In this document: in pieces, positions 26,035-37,942 of the stretch
Position numbering within the stretch: the stretch's first letter is position 1
Layout: every line of letters starts with the position of its first letter
Assembly: GCF_000283155.1 (NCBI RefSeq)
Contig: NW_004454207.1
Coordinates: 17,237,787 to 17,301,786, forward strand
Source: Ceratotherium simum simum
Lineage: Eukaryota; Chordata; Mammalia; Perissodactyla; Rhinocerotidae
DNA: 64,000 nucleotides
Direction: 5' to 3'
The notes under the pieces: model-generated
Databases searched by the model: none
What the model was told of the DNA's origin: nothing
What the model saw: only the letters and a program-made list of their open reading frames with translations
Made by a program: the position numbers and the translations under genes

Positions 26035-26165
26035 GTACATCTTCCTCCTCTTTTTATGAATGAGGAAGCTGAGGTGAAGAAAGGTTAAGTGGCTTTATCA
26101 AGTTCACAAAGCATCATGGTGACAAATTTAGGAATAAAATTTAATTTCCTGAACTTCAGTTTATG
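26035..26165 (-). repeat. MIR fragment, antisense
   Basis: 'atgaatgaggaagctgaggt', 'agaaaggttaagtggcttta' and 'tcaagttcacaaagcatcat' match the reverse MIR core. Confidence 0.7.
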
Positions 26166-27045
26166 ATTTATTCCACTGGATAATTAATAGCAAGGCATTA
26201 TACTTTTCATATTAGCTCTGCTGAGCACTATGAAAAATTTATCTTTTAAGTTCAACTGAAGCACATTTTACTATGAGACCTTTAATTCTTCTGCCATTGA
26301 TGTAATTAAATGGTGTGTTTGTGGTCTGGCCTGGGGGTGGAGTGATTACTTTTATTTTTTTTCTCTCTGTCTTTAAAAAATGGTAACTTTTATATCCTCG
26401 TTTAAAAAATGATTTTTGTTGACATATTTCATAGACTCAAGTGTGCTTTATTGACTGTAACCTAACAAGAATTGATGAAATTGATAACAGGCACAAATCT
26501 TTCCAGACGTTACTTTGTATGTTTAGTAATGTGCTAGAATTAATGCCCACAATAGCCATCAAATATATTATTTTTGGTAAAATGGAGCATATTACAGTCT
26601 TAGCTGTTTTTATAAGTAAACATCTGTCATATTTTGCAACTCAAAGATCATTTAGATTAATTTAAACTTTTGAATTAAAGGAGATTAAAGCAGATCAATA
26701 CAGAGAAACTTAATTTAATCATTTTGGCCGTCTAATCTTGATTTGGAGTTCAGTCCCTAGAGCCAAAGACCTCTCTTATAAGTAATTTCTAATGATGACT
26801 CTCATGACACTAATTACCTTAATTTGTTATTTAATCTCTCAATATGTTGAATGAGTTGTCCAAAATGTATTAATCAAGCAAACATTTAATGTCAAGGTGT
26901 GATAACTTTGATTAAAAAGCATGATGTTTTTACTCTTAAGCAGAAAATGTACACGTTTTAGAATATATCAATAGCAAGGTTGGGATGTGCCATTTCTGGG
27001 GAAAACAAGGCACGTTCATTTGGATGATTTCCATCAATGTAAGAA
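26166..27045. other. Unique intronic sequence
   Basis: AT-rich; nothing recognised. The 74-residue frame at 26441-26665 has no family match. Confidence 0.55.
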
Positions 27046-27049
27046 ATAG

Positions 27050-27140
27050 TAAGTATTAGTAATGAGAATAGTTAATACTATTTACTATGTGCCAAGATCT
27101 GTTCTAAGTTCTTATTTATAGTGACTCGTCTAATCCAATA
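27050..27140 (-). repeat. MIR fragment, antisense
   Basis: 'atttactatgtgccaagatc' and 'tgttctaagttcttatttat', then 'gactcgtctaatccaataac', in reverse MIR order. Confidence 0.65.
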
Positions 27141-27289
27141 ACCTCAATTTACTCACCCTTTAAGACTTTTCAAGTACTTGCTGATTATCTGGTATTCTTC
27201 TAGATTTTGTAAATTGCACTTGAAGATAACCCATTTTTTTTATTGCCCACTTCATATGATCCTTTGAATTTAAAAAACAATGGATATCT

Positions 27290-28560
27290 ATTTCTGAAAA
27301 TGTGGTTGATTAGATGTCACCCTTCCCTGCTTTGAAACACCTGGAAATGCTGGATAGACTAGAATAGATGGGCCTTTTAAATGATTAGCTGAACTTGCAA
27401 GAAAGTTAAAAAAAAAAAATCTCAGGGGCCAAAAGGAAAAAAGGATCTAAAAACTAACGCAGTTAAAAGAACCTGACTCTAAGGCCACCATGGGGTGGGG
27501 TGAGGGACAGAGAAGTATTGGGACTGTCATTATCAGCAACCAAGGGATTTGGGTTTTATTAATTACATGGGGAGATGAGACTAGGGCTTGAACCCTCAAA
27601 AAGTGATAAATTGGAACTGAAGTTCCCATATACATCAAGGATTCTCAAAGGGCTACCATGGAAGTAAACTGGAAAAATATGTCCACTGGCACAGGAAGAA
27701 GATAAGCCAGTTGGCCTGCCCTGGTATGAGCTCTTCGTTCATATTAACACAAACAAAAAAGTATCCTGTTAATCCATAGCCTTGTGAGTTTGAGTGTTTG
27801 AATTTACCTCACCTGTGTGGCCTGAAAGCCCTTAAGTCAAAAAATTAGCATAAAAATGGTGCCAGGCTGGTAATATCCAGGAGCAGTATAAAGCAAAACT
27901 TCTAAAGGGACATAACCTCAATATGGACTGCACAAGATTTCCATGGATGAAACCCCACTGACGATTGCAAGACAAAAGAGGACATGATTGGACACAAAAA
28001 AGTGTCTGAGGACAAAATACAGAGTAGACTAAGACTCCTGTTTTATAAGATTTAAAGATTCTTTTGATGGCGGACACAACATAATGACACTGGGATAGAT
28101 AAAAGGCAGAACTCTTTGTTATTTACAGATCAAACTGAGAGAAGGCTGCCAGGCAGGGGCACACCGAGTTGTACCCAGGGACAGGGTAACAGCAAGCTGG
28201 ACCTGTAGGAAGCAGCTTACAAGTGGAGTGGGGTTGGCTAGGTTTTGAGGACCTGCAGATTGGCTAATTTGAGTAATTTCAAGGGCTCAAGGGCATAGGA
28301 GCTGTCCCTAGTGCCTGGTGCCTGGCTTCCAGGGCAATTAGACCTGTGCATAGTGGCCCCTGAGTGTGAGAACCCAATAAGGGATGTGGTTGAGGTGCAT
28401 TAATCGGCTGCTTGAGAAGGGGAACTGACTGGCCTCCAGCCAGGGCCTCAACTAGGCCTGCGTCAAGACAGCGTTAAAAACAAAGAACCTATATTACACC
28501 CCAGGAATGTCAGGTACTAGGATCCATAGATACAGGCTATAAATTAGCCGTGCTTCAAAT
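27290..28560. repeat. Probable old interspersed repeats, family not assigned
   Basis: The 27.3-27.8 kb part, with 'ctggaaatgctggatagact' and a poly-A patch, reads like the 5' region of an old L1. The 27.84-28.5 kb part has a GC content and style (agaaggctgccaggcagggg, ggcctccagccagggcctca) unlike the surrounding AT-rich intron and may be an LTR. I cannot name either with confidence. Reverse frames at 27447-27638 and 27832-28077 are not supported as genes. Confidence 0.3.
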
Positions 28561-29279
28561 GATGAGTGATATTTTAAAAATCTAAAAAAATGCTGCTACT
28601 TTTGGTGCTGTGTGAGTATACATCTTAAGAAGAGCCCTTGGTCAGCAGTACTCCCTACCCCAAACTTACATGCCTTTTGATTTGGTTGAATTTTCTGGCC
28701 TTCTTTTTGGTGTTACATTGTTGCCTGACATAGTTCATCAGCAAGAGCTAGCCTTTAGTTTCTTGCTGCTTTTGACAGCGTTGGATTTCAAGCGTACTTA
28801 GAACGTTTTCATTATGATAACCCTACCGGTGCAATCCCATGGACTGCTTGCCTCTGAGAAATGGTACTGTCTTCCTGTCACCAGTCATCCTGCTTGCCTG
28901 ACTCAGGTGTTAGAGCTGTATTGCTTCTAGGCTTGCAGGCCAATAACCAAACTCATGCCTACTACATTGTTAGAGAAACAACTACTTTTTGTTTGACTGC
29001 TAACTATACGGCAGGCACCGTGCAAAATGATTTATAGCCATTATTATCTACATTTTACCAAGGAGGAAACTCAAAGAACATTGTGGACATGAATTTATAA
29101 TTTTAAATACAAATCATCACCGTCATCATCATTTCTAATGAAGTTCCATTCTTTTATTTGCACTCTACTGCTTCTGATTCTCTTATGCTCATTCCAGCAA
29201 ACTCAGTTGTGAGAATTGAAGAGCTGTCCAATAAATACTCTTTGATAGAATGATTAGTTAATTAGAGAAACGAGCAAAC
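28561..29279. other. Mostly unique intron with a MIR piece
   Basis: An antisense MIR fragment is visible at about 28985-29075 ('ctatacggcaggcaccgtgc', 'cattttaccaaggaggaaac'). The rest is unassigned. Confidence 0.5.
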
Positions 29280-29287
29280 GTCTGGAA

Positions 29288-29598
29288 CTGTGCTGTCCAC
29301 TACAGTAGACATTAGCAATATGTGCCTGTTGAGCACTTGAAATGTGACCAGACTGGATTGAAATGTGCTGCAAGTATAAAGTACATGCTATATTTCAAAG
29401 ACTTGATATGACCAAATAATGCAAAATATCTCATTTATAATTTTTATATTGATTACATGTTGAAGTGATAATGTTCAGTTAAATAAAATATATTACTAAA
29501 CTAATTTTACCTGTTTCTTTTCCCTTTTTAAAATGTGGCTACTAGAAAATTTTAAATTTTATGTATGACTTGCCTTATATTTCTATTGGACAGCACTG
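29288..29598. mobile_element. hAT-type nonautonomous DNA transposon with TIRs
   Basis: A 311-bp element whose ends, ctgtgctgtccactac and attggacagcactg, form the imperfect terminal inverted repeats of a common eutherian hAT (MER-type) element. The internal 'gttgagcacttgaaatgtga' and 'atattgattacatgttgaag' are also typical. The flanking 8-bp target duplication is gtctggaa (29280-29287) versus ctctagaa (29599-29606), two mismatches. No transposase is encoded. Confidence 0.82.
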
Positions 29599-29654
29599 CT
29601 CTAGAAAGTGAATGTGATCTCAGTCTCAGAAATCTAAGGGAAAGAAACAGGACC

Positions 29655-29830
29655 CAAAGCCTTGGGTGTAGTTTGATTGGTGGCTCTGCCATGCCTGAGC
29701 TAAAAGACCTTGTCCAAATCACCTGACTTCATTAAGTGTTGTCTTAATGTTATGACTGTGAATAGCCGCTCACAGTACTATGGTGAGGAGTAAATTAGCT
29801 CAGGCATGGGAAAGCAGGCTGTAAAGAAAT
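29655..29830 (+). repeat. MIR fragment, sense
   Basis: 'ggtggctctgccatgcctga', 'aaaagaccttgtccaaatca', 'cctgacttcattaagtg' and 'ctatggtgaggagtaaatta' follow sense MIR order. Confidence 0.65.
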
Positions 29831-30144
29831 GTACAAATGGAAGTGTCCACTGTCATGATTTGGTCTGATCTGTGAATATTTACCTTGGTTTGTTTTAATG
29901 AATGGAATGTTAATATTTATAATCTTAACCCAGTCTTTCAAATGACACTGATTATCATCAATACAAATCATTGATTAATACTCACTGATCACTAAATAAT
30001 GATTTGTAGGTATGGAGAAATCACAAAAAATCTTATTTCTATGCAATCTATTAACAAGTGAAATCAAATCTCTATAAGTGGTGTAAATAATGAATATGAG
30101 CATTTCTTGAATTTTTGCTTTTGATCTGATTAGATAAGGATAAA
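29831..30144. other. Unique intronic sequence
   Basis: Nothing recognised. Confidence 0.5.
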
Positions 30145-30226
30145 TATGCATTTATATATATGGCATATTTATGTCATAAAAATGATATATATGCATTTTA
30201 TGCATATATATATACATATATATAAC
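30145..30226. repeat. AT-rich low-complexity tract with a 12-bp hairpin
   Basis: TA-rich sequence with a perfect hairpin: atatatatgcat (30185-30196), loop ttt, atgcatatatat (30200-30211). Confidence 0.85.
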
Positions 30227-30299
30227 TTATTGACTTATTAATGTCACTTCTTTTTTACAAACCTGGTTCCTTCTTTGTGGATCACATTTCAAAAACCCG

Positions 30300-30590
30300 T
30301 TTGAGTATGATTCCACTTATATGAGGTACCTAGAATAAGCAAATTCATAGAGACAGAAAGTAGAATAGAGGTTACAAGGGCTGTGGTAGGGGGGACTGAG
30401 GAGTTATTGTTTAATGGGTATAGAGTTTCAGCTTGGGATGATAAAAAAAGTTATTTACATGGATAACAATGATGATTGCACAACATTGTGAGTGTACTAA
30501 ATGCCACCAAATTGTACACTTAAAAATCGTTAAAATAGTAAATTTTATGTCATGGATAGTTTACCACGAAAAAAGTCCATTTTAAAATAA
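30300..30590 (+). mobile_element. L1 3' UTR end (L1MB-like), sense
   Basis: 'tatgattccacttatatgag', 'agacagaaagtagaatagag', 'gagttattgtttaatgggta', 'ccaaattgtacacttaaaaa' and a terminal 'tttaccacgaaaaaa' match an L1M 3' UTR. 5' truncated. Confidence 0.85.
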
Positions 30591-31931
30591 ATGGCCGTTC
30601 TTAACAGTTCAGACTGCATTTTTAAAGATTATCATATCAAAGATTTTTTTTAAAAGAGCATTCTATCCATACTTCATCTTGGCTCTCCAGTTTGACAGGC
30701 ATTGATTTTTCCATAAAACTTATGAAACTCAAGCCATTATGTTGGCACTTTATATTAACTGCTTTTAGTTTTGACGTCAGCAAAATTGAAGGAGAACTCA
30801 ACACTGCACCGATTTCAATACAGAAGTTCTGGTGTGGAAGGTTTAGTAGGACAAGCTAAAGAAACCTCCATTGCCCAACATTCTCCATCCTCTCAGCCTC
30901 ATTAAATCAGAGACTGAAAATGAACTCTAGGATGATGCATTTCTGGTGAGGATAGATGACTACACACCTAAAAGTAAAACTTTTAAGCATAAAATATAAC
31001 GTAATAGGATCTAGAATCTTGAAGAAAGATTCCAACGTATTTTATGGCAATTAAGCCCTGAGCACCATGAATAAAGATGACTGTAACCTCAATACTAAAT
31101 TGCGTTTAGTACTTCACTCCATACAAAGTCTTTAAAAAATGAAGACTAAACTTAGTATATAATGTCAACACTAAAACTTGTTTAACACTTGTGTGATATT
31201 GGGCAAGATGAATTTCTTAATCAGTAAATTAATTAGATATTTTAATGTGATAATACCTATATCTTCATACACACATATGTATATATATATTTTTTTCTTT
31301 TAGAAAATTATCAAAACTATTTTATATACAGTTCTTATACTCATAATTTTATTGTTGCTACTTAGTGGCAAGAAATTTATTGCTTGGTATAAAAAAAACC
31401 AAGTTGATTTGTTTAAGCAGTAGATTCCGACTGGACTTAATGATGTTATATTATCCCAGTATTAGTTTGAATAAATTTCTATTATCTTATTTTTGAAAAT
31501 GAACAATAATACATAGAATCTACAATTGAATCGTTGCAGAAGCAGTATGATCATGCTGCTACTTCACTGTGGGGTTTTTTGTTAATAAACTGAACTCTGT
31601 CAGCTTAATGTGTACAGGACAGAGGCAAAAATTAAAACCACCAGCCAATTTTCTATTATACTCACTTTGTGTATTATTCTTAATGGAGTCCCAGGTTTAT
31701 TTTTCTTCTTTCCTAGACATCGAATTAAGAAGAACGGTAAGAACTTGTGGAGAACTGTGGGAAAAAACACACTAATGCTTAGAGAGGGAGAAAACAGGAA
31801 AGATAAAACGGACTGAGAATATTACTATTATTTGTATTTTTTAAAAAACCTTATGATGTGATATAATAAGATGTTAAGAATTGGGAGAATTCAGAATAAA
31901 GGAAGAGCAACCAGCAGTTCCTGTATTAAAA
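30591..31931. other. Unique intronic sequence
   Basis: No repeat or exon recognised. A short (TA)n patch lies near 31270-31290. The overlapping frames at 31569-31775 and 31610-31816 share one stretch in two phases and show no known domain. Confidence 0.55.
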
Positions 31932-31941
31932 ACAACAAGTA

Positions 31942-32205
31942 TGAGGCCAGCCCCGTGGCTTGACAGTTAAGTGTACATGCTCTGCCACTGGTGGCCCGGG
32001 TTCGGATCCCGGGCGTGCACTGATGCATCACTTGTCCAGCCATGCTGAGGCCGCATCCCACATACAGCAACTAGAAGGATGTGCAACTATGACATACAAA
32101 CATCAACTGGGGCTTTGGGGAGAAAAAGGGAAAAAAAAGGAGAATAATTGGCAATAGATGTTAGCTCAGGGCTGGTCTTCCTCACCAAAAAAAAAAAAAA
32201 AAAAT
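31942..32205 (+). mobile_element. ERE1-type SINE with long tail, sense, 10-bp target duplication
   Basis: Head gaggccagccccgtggcttg, B box gggttcggatcccggg, body 'acagcaactagaaggatgtg' and 'ctggggctttggggagaaaa', then the extra tail 'ttggcaatagatgttagctc' and 'ggtcttcctcacc', poly-A. Flanking perfect repeat acaacaagta (31932-31941, 32206-32215). It has the same two-part structure as the element at 21725. Confidence 0.93.
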
Positions 32206-32236
32206 ACAACAAGTAGTTTTCGTCATGATTTAGAAG

Positions 32237-32720
32237 ATTTTTTTAAATTATTTATTGTGAAATTTTTGTTGTACATTATTGTTTGTCAGTCTCCATATAA
32301 ACACATCCCTCCACCCCTTGTGCCCACCCCCCAGCCCCCTTGCCCCGGTAACCACCAAAGAGATAGGAAACCACTATCTGTCCATGTGTTGGTTTATCTT
32401 CCACATATGAGTGAAATCATGTAGTGTTTGTCTTTCTCTTTCTGTCTTATTTCACTTAACATAATACCCTCCAGGTCCATCCATGTTGTTGCAAATGGGA
32501 CAATTTTGTCTTTTTTTATGGCTGAGTAGTATTCCATGGTATATATATACCACATCTTCTTTATCCAATCATCAGTCAAGGGACACCTGGGTTGCTTCCA
32601 TGTCTTGGCTATAGTGAATAATGCTGCGATAAACATAGGGGTGCATAACCTCTTTGGATTGTTGATTTCAGGTTCATTGGGTAGATACCCAGTAGTGGGA
32701 TAGCTGGATCATAAGGTATT
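32237..32720 (-). mobile_element. L1 3' end (perissodactyl-type), antisense, with ORF2 C-terminus
   Basis: 3' UTR at the left ('ttattgtgaaatttttgttg'), then ORF2 in reverse. The reverse strand at 32394-32636 reads an 80-residue piece including AKTWKQPRCP and TMEYYSAIKKD, the signature end of L1 ORF2. 5' truncated near 32720. Less decayed than the other L1s, but only a fragment. Confidence 0.9.
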
Positions 32721-34060
32721 TTTTTAATTTTTAATTTTTTTTCTTTTTTAATTGTCTACTGTGTACATGGTAGTATGTTTACTTTCTCTAGGTCTCATCT
32801 TCTTTCCTGGTGAAGTGAGGAGATTGAATTTATAGCTCTATGAGTCTAGCATTTGATGATGGTTCCTGAAGAACTCGCTGCTCAATACAGGGAGAGATTG
32901 CTGGTGCTGTCCTCTGTAGAGGTTTTTAAAATATCGTAGATTCCCACCTGAGGTAGGTTTGGGCATAGACAAGTTGGAGGAAGGCCACCGAGATTCTTGT
33001 GGTTTTTCATTATGCTAAATTTTTATTACTCATATTTTTCAAAGATATTTTATAGTTTAAAAAACAGGAAGCAATTAAGAAAATCAAAACATTAGGTTTT
33101 GTTATGACAGTTTAATAATTACATAATAAGATTTTTAATGATGGATGTTATTTTCAAAAATTTTTAACTATTTGAAAGAGTTTTATTATTTTTACACTAT
33201 GAAAAGGTCCATTAAATATGTTCCAGGGTTTTCATTGTCTTTCCCCGCAATATTGAAGGCTCTTTCTCGATGATGAAATCAAGAGGTAACTCTTGCAATT
33301 GATGTGGATATTGTGTAATATGTATTTGGAAGAATTTTAAAAACTACCTTTGAGAAAACTGCATGGAAATGGAGTTGGTCTTATTCATGTCAAAATATAT
33401 GGCTTTTGTATTATAAAAGGATTTAATATTTTCATTTCTTAAAATGCTTGACCAAAGCTTTTAGTCATTATTTTAGCATCTGTTGTTCCATCTGGAGGAC
33501 TTAAAAAATCCAATGAATTGTAAATGGACGGTTCAACATGAATATGCAAATTAAAGACATTTTATGAATTCTATGTAAGATATAAAGAAGTAGCTTACTC
33601 TATGCCTTAACTAGAAGATCTTACTATATATTTCTTAATCGTCTGTTGGGTTTAACATTGGCTTCCACTCCAACTTATCAACCAGGAGTTCTTGGAATAT
33701 AAACAGCATCAAAGATTCCTTATGAGTATCATAGACTTTGTCTCAAATGATTCAGTGCAATGTGTTTACCAGGGACATAAAAAAAATACAAATTAACATT
33801 CAAGAGGTTTTATTTTAAATATAGAAGTATTGTCTGTAGTCACTGCTACTTTCTGGTGTCAACAAAAGAAATTTTGGAACTTTTAATGAGCACTTGTTAG
33901 TGTTCCATTAGGTAATTATGCTCTGTTTACATACTGCCATCTTTTGAAGAACACATTTGCTTTATTCACTAAACCTTGAAATATACTCTAAACGCAAATA
34001 TAAATGCTACTGTTTCTATACCCTGCCTTGTAAGTCTTGTAATTTCTAATATTTGTTTAA
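32721..34060. other. Unique intronic sequence
   Basis: No repeat or exon recognised across 1.3 kb. Confidence 0.55.
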
Positions 34061-34076
34061 AAATTTTGGTTTTCAG

Positions 34077-34320
34077 GGGACGGCCTGGTGGTGCAGCGGT
34101 TAAGTGTGTGCGCTCCGCTTTGGCGGCCCGGGGTTCCCAGATTTGGATCCTGGGCGCGCACCGACGCACCGCTTGCTAAGCCACGCTGTGGCGGTGTCCC
34201 ATATAAAGTAGAGGAGGATGGGCATGTATGTTAGCCCAGGGCCGATCTTCCTCAAGGAAAAAGGGGAGGATTGGCATCGGATGTTAGCTCAGGGCTAGTC
34301 CTCCTCACCAAAAACAAAAA
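34077..34320 (+). mobile_element. ERE-type SINE (short-body subtype), sense
   Basis: 'ggtggtgcagcggttaagtg', 'tttggatcctgggcgcgcac', 'acgctgtggcggtgtcccat', 'gatgggcatgtatgttagcc', then a repeated tail unit 'gaggattggcatcggatgtt' and an A-rich end. Flanked by near-identical copies of aaattttggttttcag (34061-34076; 34321-34335 lacks one T). The opposed frames at 33969-34179 are SINE translations. Confidence 0.93.
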
Positions 34321-34335
34321 AAATTTGGTTTTCAG

Positions 34336-35440
34336 TGCATTAGTTATGATCACAAAGCACATGCTGGGCTTTTTTTAAAATTGAGGCTTACTCTGTCAAA
34401 TTAAAGATGAAAGAAAGACACTGAAACATGTGTCCTTTTTAGAAAAATAAAAACATTTTAAACTTTTTAAGGGAAATTATGGCTTCTGGATGTCAAGAAC
34501 GTGTCATGTTTCTTCCATGCATCAACTTTTTTGAGTCCCTAATTAAGAATATAACCTGAAAACAGAATGTTTCTAATTAGATATTGTTGCTATGGTATTA
34601 TTGAGCTGGCTAATGATATAACCCTTTTAGAGTAATGAAGTCGATAGCAATTGTCACCACCAAACATGAAGGAAGGGAGTGAAGTGGCAGAGATTTGAAA
34701 AATAGCCATTAATATTAAAACAATACATTATCGGGGCAGCAAAGAGGTAGTAAGCTATTTACTATTCACTGGTTGGTCATGACGTTGCTAAAATTAGATT
34801 AAAGCAAAAAAGCTGAGTACCAATATAATGAAATAGTTTTGTTGATGTTTCCATTTGGGGTATATAATCAGATCTTTTTATGTTAATCTAATTTCTCTTT
34901 GCATTAAATAAACTCAATAGTGTTGACCTGCCTTTTCACGTGTTTTTTTCGTTCAACAAAATCATTTGATAAACATTTTCTAAGAAATAGAATTACACTC
35001 AGAACAATTGTATACTTATACAAGCTACTTATATTTATATAATTATGTGTATAGTAAATGAATGTGCTCTATAGTTATAAGATCTGCATTTATTATTTTA
35101 GATGAGTTAAGAAGTTAGAGATGCTTTCTGCACTGCTGCTATGCGAAGTATAAATTGGAAATATCATAGTAAAGTTGTTCTTTACCCCATATAGTTAGAG
35201 AAGCACTGTTCTTTTTGGCAGACAACAAGGGACTGAAACAAAGGTAAGACAGTGAGTTTGAACAAGAGGTAATAGATTTGAGATATACGTAGCAGGTAGC
35301 ACAAAAGAATTAGATGATTAAGTACATGTGAGTGTTGATGGAGTCAGGGCTGAGTTTTTGTTTGGAAGATTTGAATTTTGAGAGATTTCAAGATGAGACT
35401 GTTGGAAGAGGAGTTTATTTGTTAAAATGTTTTTTTTTGT
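34336..35440. other. Unique intronic sequence
   Basis: Nothing recognised. Confidence 0.55.
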
Positions 35441-35444
35441 GGGT

Positions 35445-36240
35445 TTTTTTTACTGCAAGTAACTAATGACTTGAATAACAGAGACATATATTACATTTTC
35501 TAACAAGAATTCCAGAGGTGGGACAGGCCCAGGATTGGTAATCCAGCCCCTAAAATGACACTCTCAGTGACACTTTTTTCTTTTGTCTTTCCTCTCTGCT
35601 ATTCTCAGCAAGTGACTTGATCTCTTAGGTTGGCTTCCCAAGATGGCAACATGTGAAGACACCAGTGTATACAGACAGCAAAAGGATTGTCCCATATTAT
35701 AGTCCCTAAATAAGAGCAAGGGCACCTTTTCCAGAAGCTCCCAGAGCAAACTTCCACCCACATCCCTTTGTACAAAATTTCCAATTAATAAACCAATCGC
35801 TAGAAAGGGGGACAAGACCACTGTCAATATGACTGGCTTAGACAATTCAAGATTCAACCCTGAGACTCAAAATGGTCTAAGCTGCCCCATGAAGCACATG
35901 ACGGCTTGGAGTAGGGTGAACAATATCAGGGTAGAAAGGATAGCAAGGAAACAGGAGTGGGGGGATGGATTTTGGATAGGCAACTAGATTGTGACCCAGA
36001 ATGTGGCAGTTAAGGTTTGCTAATGTTGGGTTTGTAATGTCTATGGGATATCTGTTGGAGAGGTCCAAGAGACAATTGGAAATTTGGGCTTGGAAGATGT
36101 TAAGAATTTAAGATTAATCTGGACACAGATGGTACTTGAACCTATAATAGTGAGTGGGAGTATCCAAGGACAATGTATAGAATAGAATGTGAAGTGTACA
36201 AAGGACAAAATGCTATAAGGATATCAAAAATGTTAAGAAA
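35445..36240. repeat. Ancient interspersed repeats, family not assigned
   Basis: 35445-35880 ('actgcaagtaactaatgact', 'tttcctctctgctattctca', 'ccttttccagaagctcccag') and about 36040-36240 ('tctgttggagaggtccaaga', 'gacaattggaaatttgggct') resemble ancient repeats common in eutherian introns, but I cannot name the families. The reverse frames at 35564-35857 and 35877-36068 fall here and are not supported. Confidence 0.4.
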
Positions 36241-36740
36241 AGTTGATTTTCCAGAGAAATAGAATAAGAACCAGAGAGACTATTTTTTTTGTGTGAAATA
36301 CAGTGAAAACTCAAAACATAAATTTATTATTGGCAGTTTTTCTACCTCAGAGAAGTTCAACTTGGACCCTACATTCCTAATTGATAGGAATCCTTTCAAC
36401 GTTTACAAGTTTTTTGTTTGTTTTTTTCCTTAATTTAGAAACATCTGTAACGACATTTTTTTTTATCATTCAAATAATTTCTGGTCATTGATTCCAATCA
36501 AATTTACTCTGAGAATTTGTTTTTGATTTGTGCTACTTTTTTTCTGATTATAATATTCAGAGTCCTATAGCATAATGACAGAGTATGTTAACGATATCCC
36601 TCTAGTAGTGGTCAAGTCTTCCACTTGACTGCAGCTGTTGGAGTCATAGTTTTCCACACAGGTGAAGCAGTGTAAACATACCAAGTGTACCCTCAATTGG
36701 AGTCTAAGATTTGTTTTCATATGTGCTTCTGTACTTTGCC
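36241..36740. other. Unique intronic sequence
   Basis: Nothing recognised; T-rich patches at about 36280 and 36410-36470. Confidence 0.5.
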
Positions 36741-36744
36741 TTAG

Positions 36745-37135
36745 TGGGTGAGTATGGCAGAGCAGACTCCTCTTTCCATAGTACAGAGCTGTTGCTGGGA
36801 AGCAGTTGCCCAGCCAGGAATTATATTTCCCAGGCCCTCTTGCTTCTAGGTGGAGCCATATGACTAGTTCTCACTAATGAATGCAAGGGAAAGGAGGAGG
36901 GGTCACTTCTGAGCCAAAGTAGTAAAGAAAAGGGTATTCTTTCTCTCTGTCTTTCTTCCACTATCAATTGCTGGATGCAGAGAATGGCAAGACCGCAGGG
37001 GAGAGAAGGAGCCCAGGTCTCTAAATCACATCGTGGGGGAAAGCTGATCACTGACCAGAAAGACTATTCATGCTTTTGTGAGTGAGAAATGAGCGTCAAT
37101 TAAGTTAAACAACTAAAATAACGGAGTTTACTTGT
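36745..37135. repeat. Ancient interspersed repeat, family not assigned
   Basis: 'ggaattatatttcccaggcc', 'taggtggagccatatgacta', 'gttctcactaatgaatgcaa' and 'aaggagcccaggtctctaaa' match a widespread eutherian repeat I recognise but cannot name. The 76-residue reverse frame at 36821-37051 is antisense to it. Confidence 0.45.
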
Positions 37136-37259
37136 ATGACTGCTAGCCTGACTGTAAGTAGCACAGTTAGGCAAATTATGCTAATGAGAAGTCATCTGAA
37201 TAAGAGAGATGTTCACAAAAGGCCTCAAACTGAGGCTGTTGAGCTACACACCTCCCACT

Positions 37260-37630
37260 TTCCTGTCCAAATGCCTGTTTCTCCAGTGTTTCTCTCTACA
37301 CCATTTCTCCATCTGCTGTGCACATCCGCCAGATCTCTGCATGTTCAAAATCTACCTGTCTTTCAAGGGCCAGCTCAAAAACCCGTCTCCTCCAGTCAGC
37401 TTTCAGCACTTTCCTCCTAGATTAGGGTTGTCCCTTCTTCCTTCGAGGTCATTCTGTTTCCTATAGGCTTATTTGGCTAGTTGCGTATATTGCCACGCTT
37501 TCACAATGGCCTGTAAGTTACTTGAGGTAAGACTTCGTCTTGTTTATTTTGTTTTTGTCAGTAATTCTGCATTATTTAGCACATAGTAGAAGATGATTAA
37601 TAAGCACTTTTTGAAATGTTGAATAAACAA
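37260..37630 (+). repeat. L2 LINE 3' end, sense
   Basis: 'ctgtctttcaagggccagct', 'caaaaacccgtctcctccag', 'aatggcctgtaagttacttg' and a terminal 'tagcacatagtagaagatga' plus 'aatgttgaataaac' give the L2 3' order. The two overlapping frames at 37136-37466 come from it. Confidence 0.8.
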
Positions 37631-37930
37631 AAGCTGAATTGAATATGTATTTTAGGAATGTATTCTGTTGTAAATAACTCAGCTAAACGTTCTTTTAGTC
37701 TTAATCGTAAACCTCTTATATAAGTAATTATTTCAGGGCTTTCAGCTTATTCATAAAATAATGTAAAATGTAACCGTTTTGTTTGAAAGTCTTTGTATAG
37801 TCATTATTCTTGAATTAATATGTAATAATCCTAATGAGCTATAACAGCTGTTATTTCTTCACAATAATTTTAGTGATACGATTTTCTTTTAAGGTCAACA
37901 CAAAATATTTTCCTTCTATAGGGTCAACTG
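37631..37930. other. Unique intronic sequence
   Basis: Nothing recognised. Confidence 0.5.
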
Positions 37931-37942
37931 AAGTGTTTTTTT

